The translations under genes and the position numbers were made by a program. The notes beneath the pieces are model-generated. The model ran no database searches and was not told the origin of the DNA. It saw only the letters and a program-made list of their open reading frames with translations. 39,435 nt of DNA from an uncultured Bacteroidales bacterium (GTDB lineage: Bacteria > Bacteroidota > Bacteroidia > Bacteroidales > UBA932), in assembly GCA_944323805.1 (NCBI GenBank), contig CALUTW010000017.1, forward strand, positions 1-39,435, in the 5' to 3' direction. Shown here one piece after another: positions 16,848 through 24,379 of this stretch; the first letter of the stretch is position 1; each line of letters begins with the position of its first letter.

Positions 16848-17258
16848 ATGAAAAGACTTACCCTGATTATGGCCATTATGGCAGCATCAGTGCTGTCTGT
16901 ATTCTCTCTCTCGGCAAGTGAAAGATGCCTGTGCGACATGTCGGCTGTCTATCAGGATGATTATTACTCGTTTACCATGGTAGAGGAGAAGCCTACATTC
17001 AATGGCGACAGTGCGGTAACCTTTACGCAATGGATCATGGAAAATCTCAAGAAACCTGATGGCGTAAGCGGGATGATGGTAGTAGAATTCATTATCGGGA
17101 CCGACGGTAAACTGTCCGACATCAAGGTACTCAGATCTCTCAATCCGGAAATCGATGCAGAAGTAGTAAAGCTGATATCTTCATCGCCTCAATGGACACC
17201 AGGGAAACAGGGTGGAAAAGCGGTAAGAGTGAAGTACATGCAGGCTGTAAGACTCTGA
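16848..17258 (+). CDS. Secreted stand-alone TonB C-terminal domain protein
   Basis: This 136-residue protein has a Sec signal peptide (about 1-24) and one TonB C-terminal domain. The family's characteristic pieces are present: EEKPTFNGD, FTQWIMENL, VEFIIGTDGKL, VLRSLNPEIDAE and WTPGKQGGKAV. It lacks the membrane anchor and Pro-rich spacer of energy-transducing TonB, so it cannot energise receptors by itself. Free periplasmic domains of this type are common in Bacteroidota but their role is not established; binding a TonB box or acting as an adaptor is a guess. It has its own promoter and a strong terminator, hence a single-gene unit. Cys27 and Cys29 just after the signal might form a disulfide. 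Confidence 0.8.
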   Translation: MKRLTLIMAIMAASVLSVFSLSASERCLCDMSAVYQDDYYSFTMVEEKPTFNGDSAVTFTQWIMENLKKPDGVSGMMVVEFIIGTDGKLSDIKVLRSLNPEIDAEVVKLISSSPQWTPGKQGGKAVRVKYMQAVRL

Positions 17259-17269
17259 CCTGAGAAAAG

Positions 17270-17323
17270 TACGGCCCGAAAGGACAGTTTCTGCATTACG
17301 CATGAAATTCCTTTCGGGCCGTA
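17270..17323. terminator. Bidirectional terminator between convergent genes
   Basis: A perfect 15-bp inverted repeat (17270-17284 and 17309-17323, core TACGGCCCGAAAGGA) encloses a 24-nt loop. It lies between the convergent TonB-domain and acyltransferase genes and can serve both strands. T-rich sequence follows on the plus strand and AAAAGT precedes it, giving ACTTTT on the minus strand. The loop holds TTTCTGCATTACGCATGA, similar to a motif in the element at 39262-39372. Confidence 0.8.
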
Positions 17324-17342
17324 TTCTATTGTATTGCTCTCT

Positions 17343-18518
17343 TTACCCGCGCCATCCGGGAAGCGTATTCTGCTCTCTCAGCATCTCTTTCGAGACTATA
17401 GGATTTGCATAGATATGCAGGAAGATGTCGCGCATTTCCTCCCTGTTGAAATCCTTCTCGACTGTGTCGAGCTGACGTTCCATATAATCGACAAACTTCC
17501 CGGCCTCCTCTACAGTATACCTGTCTCTGTATTTTTCTCCAGGATTTACCATATCATAGGCTATGTAGTTGGTCTTCCATAGCTTGTATCCCTCGATAAC
17601 ACGTATATCCACTGCATGCCTGATGAGCTGGTAGCGGTCATTCTTGTCGCACAGGGCTGCGACAGCAATCTCCTCCGGAGTGAGCGGCTTGCCTATGTTG
17701 AGGTGGATATTCCCTTTCTGCTGCTTGATACCTGTCAGGATACTGTTAAGGTCCTCCATAGGTCCTTTGACATATTTCTGCCGTCTGGAGATGTACAGTT
17801 CCCTTGCCTTCAGGATGTCGCATGGCTCCACTTCATAAGAGATGCTCATCGGTATGATATTGAGTTCCTCGAAGTTCTTGCGGAAATCCGAGGAGCCGCT
17901 CATGTCGAGCATCTTCAGAAGCCCCTGCTCGGTCATGTCCAGACCATCCTTTGTGCGTCCCTGCCGCTGGGCAAGCCATATCGAGCTCTGCTGTGTTGTA
18001 ATATTCAACCTGATATATCTGGAAAGCAGCTTGGAAGAAAGATAGAGCTCCTTTGCGGATATGCCGCGCACAACCTTTATCATGCGGTTGGAGCGGATGA
18101 GATACTCGATGAATTTATTCGTGATGAGGTTGTCCCCGACAGCAATCTCGGTCATCGGTATGTCATTACGGTAAAGCACCAGCTGCGTAATGGCAGGATC
18201 GAGGATTATATCCCTGTGATTGGACAGTGCCAGGAACTTTCCCTTGCTCTTATCGATGTTGGATATCCCGTCATACGAGAAGTTCCTTGCAGTATTGGCC
18301 AGCACCCATTCAACGACGCGGGACATTACCATTATCTGGAAATCATCAATGCTTTTAACGCTTTTTAGGAGATTCTTCAGGAAATCAGGAGATTCCTCAG
18401 GGAAGAAATATTGCGAGACCTCGGTCAGAACAGGATTTTCAGCCACTTTTCCCAACGCCTCCACAGCCTCTTCATCAGTATAAGGGCTAATGCTTTCAAA
18501 TTCAGATAAATTTATCAT
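17343..18518 (-). CDS. Glycerophospholipid acyltransferase family protein
   Basis: This 391-residue protein has the acyltransferase block SNHRDIILD (an HRDxxxD version of the usual H-x4-D). Later blocks are VVRGISAKE, IWLAQRQGRTKDG and IIPMSISYE, in the order seen in PlsB/PlsC-type glycerol-3-phosphate or lysophosphatidate acyltransferases. It is longer than a typical PlsC (about 240) and shorter than PlsB (about 800), and has no clear membrane helix. It likely transfers an acyl chain to a glycerophospholipid precursor at the inner membrane. The exact acceptor cannot be read from sequence. It has its own promoter overlapping the queA stop codon and ends at the shared bidirectional terminator. 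Confidence 0.8.
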   Translation of the reverse strand: MINLSEFESISPYTDEEAVEALGKVAENPVLTEVSQYFFPEESPDFLKNLLKSVKSIDDFQIMVMSRVVEWVLANTARNFSYDGISNIDKSKGKFLALSNHRDIILDPAITQLVLYRNDIPMTEIAVGDNLITNKFIEYLIRSNRMIKVVRGISAKELYLSSKLLSRYIRLNITTQQSSIWLAQRQGRTKDGLDMTEQGLLKMLDMSGSSDFRKNFEELNIIPMSISYEVEPCDILKARELYISRRQKYVKGPMEDLNSILTGIKQQKGNIHLNIGKPLTPEEIAVAALCDKNDRYQLIRHAVDIRVIEGYKLWKTNYIAYDMVNPGEKYRDRYTVEEAGKFVDYMERQLDTVEKDFNREEMRDIFLHIYANPIVSKEMLREQNTLPGWRG

Positions 18519-18569
18519 AATCCGCGTATATGTGAAAGTTCCAGACTTTCGTATATTACAAAATCGTTA

Positions 18570-18600
18570 CAAAGTTAGCCAAATTTACCGATTTATCAAA
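18570..18600 (-). promoter_or_regulatory. Promoter for the acyltransferase gene
   Basis: On the minus strand TTTG (18600 to 18597) is followed after 19 nt by TAACTTTG (18577 to 18570), a full consensus match whose -33 box overlaps the queA stop codon. A second -7-like TAAATTTG (18587 to 18580) lies just upstream without a matching TTTG. Confidence 0.7.
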
Positions 18601-19819
18601 TCCTGTCCGCCCTGAACAGCAGCGAACTGTCACCATAGCTGAGAAACCTGAAACCGTGCGAAAGCGCATAACCGTATATCTCCTTCCAGTTGCCGCCGAC
18701 AAAAGCCGATATCAGCAGCAGCAATGTGCTCTGAGGCTGATGGAAATTCGTCACGAGTACATCTGTTACCCTGAACCGGAATCCCGGAACAATTATAATC
18801 CTTGTCCCTATCTTAAGGGAATCGAGGGAATTTTTCTTCAGGTATCCTATGATAGCATCAGCAGCCTCCTCGAAGCTGTACGGGTATTCCCGTTCATACG
18901 GCATCCACTGCGATATGTCGGAAGGTTTCCCGTTCTCAATGCACATTACGCCGGCATAATATATCGATTCGAGTGTCCGGACAGATGTAGTGCCCACAGC
19001 TATCACAGGCCCTGTCCTCCTGACAAGCTTCTCAAGAAGGTCGATACTGACAGAAAATGGCTCCCTGTGCATAGTGTGGCCGGATATCTGCTCACTTTTG
19101 ACAGGAAGAAACGTACCGGCCCCGACATGCAGGCATACTGTCTCCATGTCTATTCCCTTATCCTTTATCTTCCCGAGGACATCCTCTGTGAAATGCAGGC
19201 CAGCAGTAGGTGCAGCGACCGACCCTCGGTACTTGGCATACAGAGTCTGATACCGTTCGCTGTCAATCATTTCCGATTCCCTGTTGAGATATGGGGGAAT
19301 AGGGATGGTGCCGCATATCTCGAGGACACGCGAGAACGGAAGTGAGTTTCTCCATGTAAATCCGATGACAGAAGTCTCGCCGTCCCGCTCCAGCATTTCA
19401 GCCTCAAGGCCGAGATCGGCGACTTCCGGCAGATTCTCAGGATTGCAGAGGATGAGTTTCCCGGATTTCCATTTCTTGACGTTTCCTACGATGCATTTCC
19501 AGCTGCAGGACCCTGTCTCGGCGAAAATACTGCTGTATTCCGCCGGAAAATGCGGTTCAAGACAGAATATCTCGATATGCGCGCCGGTCTCCTTCATGAA
19601 ATGCAGCCTGGCCGGGACAACCCGGGTATCGTTGAATACCATAATGGAGTGTTCCGGAAGCAATCCCGGTATATCCTTGAATATATGGTCGTCAATCCTG
19701 CCGTTCCTGTACATGAGCAGCCTGGAGGAATCACGTTCCTTCAGGGGGTATTTCGCTATGCGCTCTTCAGGAAGATTATAGTCGTAGTCGGATATCCTTA
19801 TGTCTGGAATCATTGCCAT
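18596..19819 (-). CDS. queA: tRNA ribosyltransferase-isomerase (QueA family, long form)
   Basis: QueA transfers and isomerises the ribosyl group of SAM onto 7-aminomethyl-7-deazaguanine in tRNA, making epoxyqueuosine. All the diagnostic blocks are present: AAPTAGLHFTE, HVGAGTF, VGTTSVRTLES, NFHQPQSTLLLL and LSYGDSSLL. At 407 residues it is about 50-60 longer than E. coli QueA (356), with the extra length in the N-terminal half. I recall that some Bacteroidota carry a second, long QueA-like protein, so this could be that paralogue. ATGs at 19819 and 19813 are both possible. No other queuosine gene is nearby. Confidence 0.88.
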   Translation of the reverse strand: MAMIPDIRISDYDYNLPEERIAKYPLKERDSSRLLMYRNGRIDDHIFKDIPGLLPEHSIMVFNDTRVVPARLHFMKETGAHIEIFCLEPHFPAEYSSIFAETGSCSWKCIVGNVKKWKSGKLILCNPENLPEVADLGLEAEMLERDGETSVIGFTWRNSLPFSRVLEICGTIPIPPYLNRESEMIDSERYQTLYAKYRGSVAAPTAGLHFTEDVLGKIKDKGIDMETVCLHVGAGTFLPVKSEQISGHTMHREPFSVSIDLLEKLVRRTGPVIAVGTTSVRTLESIYYAGVMCIENGKPSDISQWMPYEREYPYSFEEAADAIIGYLKKNSLDSLKIGTRIIIVPGFRFRVTDVLVTNFHQPQSTLLLLISAFVGGNWKEIYGYALSHGFRFLSYGDSSLLFRADRI

Positions 19820-19835
19820 TCATTTAAAAACTCTG

Positions 19836-19866
19836 CGAAATTATACATTCAACACCAAAAAACAAA
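19836..19866 (-). promoter_or_regulatory. Promoter for queA
   Basis: On the minus strand TTTG (19866 to 19863) is followed after 19 nt by TAATTTCG (19843 to 19836), one mismatch from TAnnTTTG. The transcript should start about 10 nt before the first ATG. Confidence 0.6.
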
Positions 19867-20228
19867 CACGAGTTTACAAGTATACTCAATTCACAAATAT
19901 TAACAACAAATACAAATACCATAATACAATTATGTAAATTTAATCAAGAGAATTTACGTGGTGTGTTTTACATATGGAAGTCTTTACATATGCAGAATAA
20001 GCGGTACTTATTGCTAAAAACATCTCAGTGTAATATATTAATAACCTGCATTTTATTGCATTTTATATAAAGATAGTATTTATAACAGGATTGTAAATAT
20101 CCCCGATAACAGCTAATATATAGTATCCAAAGAAAAATATTTAATATTATTAGATTAATACCCACGTAATTATATTATATTACCTAATCATTGTCTACAA
20201 TATGTTGCGCCTGATGGTTACATATGTA

Positions 20229-20290
20229 TTGTTCCAATCTTTCTATATAAATTACATTTGTTATCAAATTATTTGCTACATTTGTAATGT
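20229..20290 (+). promoter_or_regulatory. Tandem promoters and operator candidate for XRE gene
   Basis: Two identical -7 boxes TACATTTG occur at 20253-20260 (TTG 21 nt upstream at 20229-20231) and 20277-20284. The second overlaps a short inverted repeat ACATT-TGT-AATGT (20278-20290), a candidate site for autoregulation by the XRE protein whose ATG is at 20306. Confidence 0.55.
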
Positions 20291-20305
20291 TAATGATTTC
20301 CAAAT

Positions 20306-20791
20306 ATGAACAGCAGGTTACAGCAGTTTCTTGATGCCGAAAACATAAACCAGGCCCAGTTTGCGGACAGTATCGGTGTTGCCCGGGCAAGTGTATCGCA
20401 TATTCTTGCAGGAAGGAACAGACCGGGGTATGACTTCATTGCCAACATGCTCAAGCGTTACCCCGAGCTGAATATCGAATGGCTCTTTACGGGACAGGGC
20501 AAGATGTACAAAAGCAAGACTGCACAGAAGGATACAAGGCCACAGCCCCCTGCCGGAGACCTTTTCTCCTTTTCTCCGGATATCATCGAATCAGACAGCG
20601 GGCAGGACTTCTCTTCCCAGCCGCCTGTAAAGGCAACAACCGCTCCTGCCCATGAAGAGCACGGCCAGAAACAGGAATCTCCGGACGTCCGGCCAGCCGA
20701 CAGGGACGGCAATATCCATGAGATAATCCGCAGGAAGGCTGTAAAGATTGTAATATTCTACGATGACGGGACATTCCAGGAATTTGCCTGA
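20306..20791 (+). CDS. XRE-family helix-turn-helix regulator
   Basis: This 161-residue protein has an N-terminal XRE/Cro-type HTH (about residues 3-58). The segment QAQFADSIGVARASVSHILA is the turn and recognition helix, and NIEWLFTGQG closes the domain. A Pro/Gln-rich, probably flexible linker (about 65-140) follows, and the protein ends in a short conserved-looking strand pair (KIVIFYDDGTFQEF). It probably binds DNA as a dimer through this end. It has tandem promoters with a palindrome, so autoregulation is likely. pyrD has its own -7 box downstream, so co-regulation is not required. Targets unknown. Confidence 0.85.
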   Translation: MNSRLQQFLDAENINQAQFADSIGVARASVSHILAGRNRPGYDFIANMLKRYPELNIEWLFTGQGKMYKSKTAQKDTRPQPPAGDLFSFSPDIIESDSGQDFSSQPPVKATTAPAHEEHGQKQESPDVRPADRDGNIHEIIRRKAVKIVIFYDDGTFQEFA

Positions 20792-20858
20792 CAGGATGCA
20801 TGAGTATCCAGTAATACATGACTTTTCGGTTTTCCGGTGCGGAAACGGGAATTTTATG

Positions 20859-20866
20859 TACATTTG
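20859..20866 (+). promoter_or_regulatory. -7 box for pyrD
   Basis: TACATTTG at 20859-20866 matches TAnnTTTG and lies 23 nt before the ATG at 20890. No clear TTTG is seen at -33. It shows that the reading frame open from 20818 is not the true start. Confidence 0.55.
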
Positions 20867-20889
20867 CGCGATATAAATGCCATAGAGAT

Positions 20890-21930
20890 ATGTATAAGTT
20901 TCTGATAAGGCCCGTACTTTTCCGTTTCAATCCCGAAACAGCCCACAACCTGACCATGTCAATGCTTGGTATCATCAGGCACATCCCTTTTGCCCGGAGG
21001 ATTGTCAGGGCAATATACGGCACTGACTGCCGTGGACTTTCAAGGGAGGTCTTCGGTCTGAGGTTCAAAAACCCTGTAGGGCTTGCCGGCGGGCTCGACA
21101 AGAACGGGGAGCATTATAACGAGCTGTCTGACTTCGGATTCAGCTTTATCGAGATAGGGTCACTCACTCCGGAGCCGCAGGACGGCAACCCGAAGCCGCG
21201 CCTGTTCAGGGTCGTCCAAGACAGGGCCATAATCAACCGCATGGGAATCAACAATAAAGGTGTAATACACGCCATCGGGAATCTCAAAAGGCACAGGCCG
21301 GAGACGATTGTGGCAGCCAACATATCCAAGAATGCGTGGTGCAGCAACGAGGATGCCGGACAGGACTATCAGAAGGCTTTCGATGCATTGTACGACTATG
21401 TTGACATGTTCGTCATCAATGTCTCATGCCCCAATGTTACCGGGCTGACCAGCCTGCAGGACGTATCGTTCCTGTCCGGAATTACCGACAGGCTCATCGC
21501 AGGACGCAGGACAAGGAAAAAGTCGCGCCCCATACTCATAAAGCTCTCCCCTGACATCAGCTTTGCACAGGTGGACAGCATCCTGGAATATGCCATTGAG
21601 GCCGGGATTGACGGGGTCGTTGCAGGCAATACTACCAGGAGCCGTGACGGGCTGAGCATTTCTGCAGATGCCATCGAACGCATCGGGAACGGAGGAATGT
21701 CCGGAGCTCCCCTGTACAGCCGCAACCTTGCGCTGGTAAGGCACATACACGAAAAGGCCGGAGACAGGCTTCCGATAATAGGAGTAGGCGGCATCATGTC
21801 GGCTGAACAGGCAGCAGAAATGCTCGATGCCGGTGCATCCCTCATCGAGATATACAGCGGGTTCATCTATGAAGGCCCGGGACTGGTAAAGAGCATCAAC
21901 AGGTATCTTGCAAACATGAAGAAATCATGA
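20890..21930 (+). CDS. pyrD: Dihydroorotate dehydrogenase, class 2-like
   Basis: This 346-residue FMN enzyme oxidises dihydroorotate to orotate in pyrimidine synthesis. The N-terminal helix region with RFNPETAHNLTM and the overall length are those of class 2, membrane-associated, quinone-using enzymes. Core blocks are GLAGGLDKNGE, NRMGINNKG, NVSCPNVTGL, VVAGNTT and GVGGIMS. At the catalytic-base position it has Cys180 in NVSCPN, where class 2 enzymes have Ser and class 1 enzymes have Cys. I place the start at 20890 because the -7 box precedes it and the N-terminus then matches the family. It overlaps cinA by 4 bp (ATGA). Confidence 0.9.
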   Translation: MYKFLIRPVLFRFNPETAHNLTMSMLGIIRHIPFARRIVRAIYGTDCRGLSREVFGLRFKNPVGLAGGLDKNGEHYNELSDFGFSFIEIGSLTPEPQDGNPKPRLFRVVQDRAIINRMGINNKGVIHAIGNLKRHRPETIVAANISKNAWCSNEDAGQDYQKAFDALYDYVDMFVINVSCPNVTGLTSLQDVSFLSGITDRLIAGRRTRKKSRPILIKLSPDISFAQVDSILEYAIEAGIDGVVAGNTTRSRDGLSISADAIERIGNGGMSGAPLYSRNLALVRHIHEKAGDRLPIIGVGGIMSAEQAAEMLDAGASLIEIYSGFIYEGPGLVKSINRYLANMKKS

Positions 21931-23201
21931 TACAGGCATCAATCTGCACAATAGGAGACGAAATACTTATCGGACAGATAACCGATACGAACTCATCACA
22001 TATCTCGAGGGCACTTAACGACATCGGCATAAGGGTTACTTCAATGCTTTCCGTCGGGGATGACCGGAATGCCATCATATCCGGACTTTCCGGCGAGCTG
22101 AGGAAAAACAGCATAGTGATAGTTACCGGAGGTCTCGGACCGACAAAGGATGACATTACAAAGGATGCTCTGTCGGCCCTTTCCGGCAGCACTGGATACC
22201 GGGAAAGCAAGGAGCAGCTGGAGATAATCATACGGATACTGTCGTCACGCGGACTGGAGGTGCTTGACATAAACAGGCAGCAGGCTCTTGTGCCGGACAG
22301 ATGCGAAGTGATACCGAACAGGCTCGGGACGGCTCCGGTAATGGTGTTCCGTTTCAGCAGTGAAAGATTCGGTCATGACTGCACCCTGTATTCCCTTCCA
22401 GGCGTGCCATTCGAGGCAATCGGCGCACTGGACGATGTACTGGCCGATATCCGGGTACATTATGAAACAGCTGAAATCACCCACAGGACGGTCATGACAT
22501 ACGGGCTGGCAGAATCCGCCCTTGCAAAGAGAATCGGCGGGTGGGAAGACAGCCTCCCGTCCGGAATGCACCTTGCCTATCTGCCCGACCCGGTCAAGGG
22601 GGTAAGGCTGAGGCTTTCTATATATGGAGGTACGCCGGAAGAAAACAGTCGGCTCATCGATACTGAACTGGCCAGGCTACGCGACATCCTTGGGGACATA
22701 ATATATTCAGAACAGGATGACACACTCCAGAATACCGTCGGAAGGCTGCTGAAGGCTTCCGGGAAAACATTGAGTGCCGCAGAATCCTGCACAGGAGGTC
22801 TGATATCATCGCTCATCACTTCCGTCCCCGGAGCATCCGGGTACTATCTGGGCTCCGTGACATCGTATGCCGTCAGTGTGAAGAAAAATGTCCTTGATGT
22901 CCCGGAAAGCATCATCTCCGGATACGGAGTCGTAAGCAGCGAATGCGCAGCAGCAATGGCTGAAGGAGTCAGGCGCCTTACCGGCAGCGACTATTCGGTA
23001 TCCACGACCGGTGTAGCAGGCCCGGACGGAGGTACGGAAGAAAATCCGGTAGGGACAGTATGGGTCGGAGTCAGTTCAGAAAAGGGTACACGGACATGCA
23101 GATTCTCCTTCCGCAATGACAGGACACGGAATATGGAACGGTTTGCCGCGTCAGCTTTAGATTTTCTGAGGAAGTTTATTGAATCTGATATAAATCAGTG
23201 A
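21927..23201 (+). CDS. cinA: CinA-family nicotinamide-nucleotide amidase
   Basis: This 424-residue two-domain protein has an N-terminal MoaB/MogA-like COG1058 domain (about 1-170, with GDEILIGQITDTNS and VTGGLGPTKDDITK). The C-terminal PncC/CinA amidase domain (about 255-424) contains AAESCTGGLISSL, TGVAGPDGGT and NPVGTVWVG. CinA proteins hydrolyse NMN to nicotinate mononucleotide in NAD recycling; the N-terminal domain can act on ADP-ribose in some species. The start overlaps the pyrD stop by 4 bp, so the two are translationally coupled. Convergent with the dipeptidase gene downstream. Length and motifs are normal. Confidence 0.92.
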   Translation: MIQASICTIGDEILIGQITDTNSSHISRALNDIGIRVTSMLSVGDDRNAIISGLSGELRKNSIVIVTGGLGPTKDDITKDALSALSGSTGYRESKEQLEIIIRILSSRGLEVLDINRQQALVPDRCEVIPNRLGTAPVMVFRFSSERFGHDCTLYSLPGVPFEAIGALDDVLADIRVHYETAEITHRTVMTYGLAESALAKRIGGWEDSLPSGMHLAYLPDPVKGVRLRLSIYGGTPEENSRLIDTELARLRDILGDIIYSEQDDTLQNTVGRLLKASGKTLSAAESCTGGLISSLITSVPGASGYYLGSVTSYAVSVKKNVLDVPESIISGYGVVSSECAAAMAEGVRRLTGSDYSVSTTGVAGPDGGTEENPVGTVWVGVSSEKGTRTCRFSFRNDRTRNMERFAASALDFLRKFIESDINQ

Positions 23202-23221
23202 TAACCAGACAATGTAACTTA

Positions 23222-23242
23222 TTTGTTTGTTTACAAAACAAA
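23222..23242. terminator. Weak A/T hairpin between convergent genes
   Basis: TTTGTTT (23222-23228) and AAACAAA (23236-23242) form a 7-bp A/T-rich stem with a 7-nt loop between cinA and the dipeptidase gene. It is flanked by A and T runs and could end transcripts on either strand, but it is thermodynamically weak. Confidence 0.3.
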
Positions 23243-23278
23243 AATGTTATATTCAAAAATGGCAACAATAAGCACGAT

Positions 23279-24355
23279 TTATCGCTGAACAAGCCCCATT
23301 ACCCGGAGGAAATTTCCTCCGGCTACCTTTGAGATCTGGTCTTCGGAATATCCCCTGGCACGCATTTCCTCAAAGACAAGAGGCATGCAGGAAATATCAT
23401 CCATACCAGCCGGTGTGACCTCTATGCCGTCAAAATCCGAACCGATTCCGACATGGTCTATACCAGCGACTGCAACGGCATGGTCGATATGGTCCACTAT
23501 CCTTTTATATGACGGGCGTGGCAAAGAAGCAAGTTCGTCCTGCACGGCATACCAGGCATTTCTCCTGACAGGGTCGGACGGGGCTGCGATGAATTCCTGC
23601 TCGATACTCTCCCCCTTTTCGACAAGACCGGATTTCCGCAATACCGATGCAAACCTGTCATCGAGGAATACAGGATAGAAATTGATCTGGATTACCCCGC
23701 CATGTGCAGCAAGGGTACGTATCATCTCATCCGTCATATTCCTCGGATGCGATGCCAATGCCCTGCAGCAGGAATGCGTAGCTACAACGGGAGCCTCCGA
23801 ATATCTGATGACATCATAGAATGTCTCGTCTGAGGCATGGGAGACATCTATCAGCATGCCGAGCCTGTTCATCTCTGCGACAACCTCCTTCCCGAACGGG
23901 CTCAGTCCGTGCCATCTGCCTGAAGCGGAAGCGCACGAATCACAGATCTGGTTATCTGCGGAATGTACCAGTGTCATATATCTGACGCCCGCCCTGTAGA
24001 ACAACCTCAGCAGTGACAGGGAATGCTGTACCGGAGCCCCGTTCTCCATACCTATGAAGACGGATGTCAAGCCTTTATCCTTGTTTTCAAGCGCCTGGGC
24101 AGGTGTCAATGCCAGAGCGGCCCTGTCCTTGTTGAGTTCTACGGCATCATATACTGCAGCAAGGAGTTCCATTGCCCGGGAAGACGCCTGTTCCGGAGAC
24201 AATGACGAAGGAGTATACAATGCGAAGAATGCACCGTCTACCCCACCCCTTGCCATCTTGGGAAAATCTACCTGTCCCCTGTCATTATCCAGGCCGACAT
24301 CTCTGAGCCGCAGTATCTGCGCCGGGGTATCGCAATGTGAATCCAGGACAAACAT
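23279..24355 (-). CDS. Membrane dipeptidase-family metallopeptidase (M19)
   Basis: This 358-residue zinc enzyme of the renal dipeptidase family would cleave dipeptides, possibly including D-amino-acid-containing ones. The metal ligands are visible: HCD at residues 7-9, a Glu in GMENGAP (the bridging Glu), and later His residues in TLVHSADN and VATHSCCRA. DHVGIGSDFDG is the C-terminal signature. There is no signal peptide or lipobox, so it is probably cytoplasmic despite the family name. It is the last gene of the minus-strand run that begins with valS, 24 bp after the DUF2807 gene. Confidence 0.88.
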   Translation of the reverse strand: MFVLDSHCDTPAQILRLRDVGLDNDRGQVDFPKMARGGVDGAFFALYTPSSLSPEQASSRAMELLAAVYDAVELNKDRAALALTPAQALENKDKGLTSVFIGMENGAPVQHSLSLLRLFYRAGVRYMTLVHSADNQICDSCASASGRWHGLSPFGKEVVAEMNRLGMLIDVSHASDETFYDVIRYSEAPVVATHSCCRALASHPRNMTDEMIRTLAAHGGVIQINFYPVFLDDRFASVLRKSGLVEKGESIEQEFIAAPSDPVRRNAWYAVQDELASLPRPSYKRIVDHIDHAVAVAGIDHVGIGSDFDGIEVTPAGMDDISCMPLVFEEMRARGYSEDQISKVAGGNFLRVMGLVQR

Positions 24356-24379
24356 CGGAATAAAATTTACGGCAGACTG

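Larger units (their letters stand above)
19820..20305. other. AT-rich intergenic region with repeats and promoters
   Basis: This 486-bp gap is far richer in A+T than its neighbours and has no convincing coding frame. It holds the queA promoter at its left end and tandem XRE promoters at its right end. Between them are a head-to-tail repeat TGCATTTTAT x2 (20047-20066) and two copies of TTTACATATG 16 bp apart (19967-19976 and 19983-19992), with a partial TTACATATG near 20219. No tRNA-like or known riboswitch fold was recognised. Confidence 0.6.
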
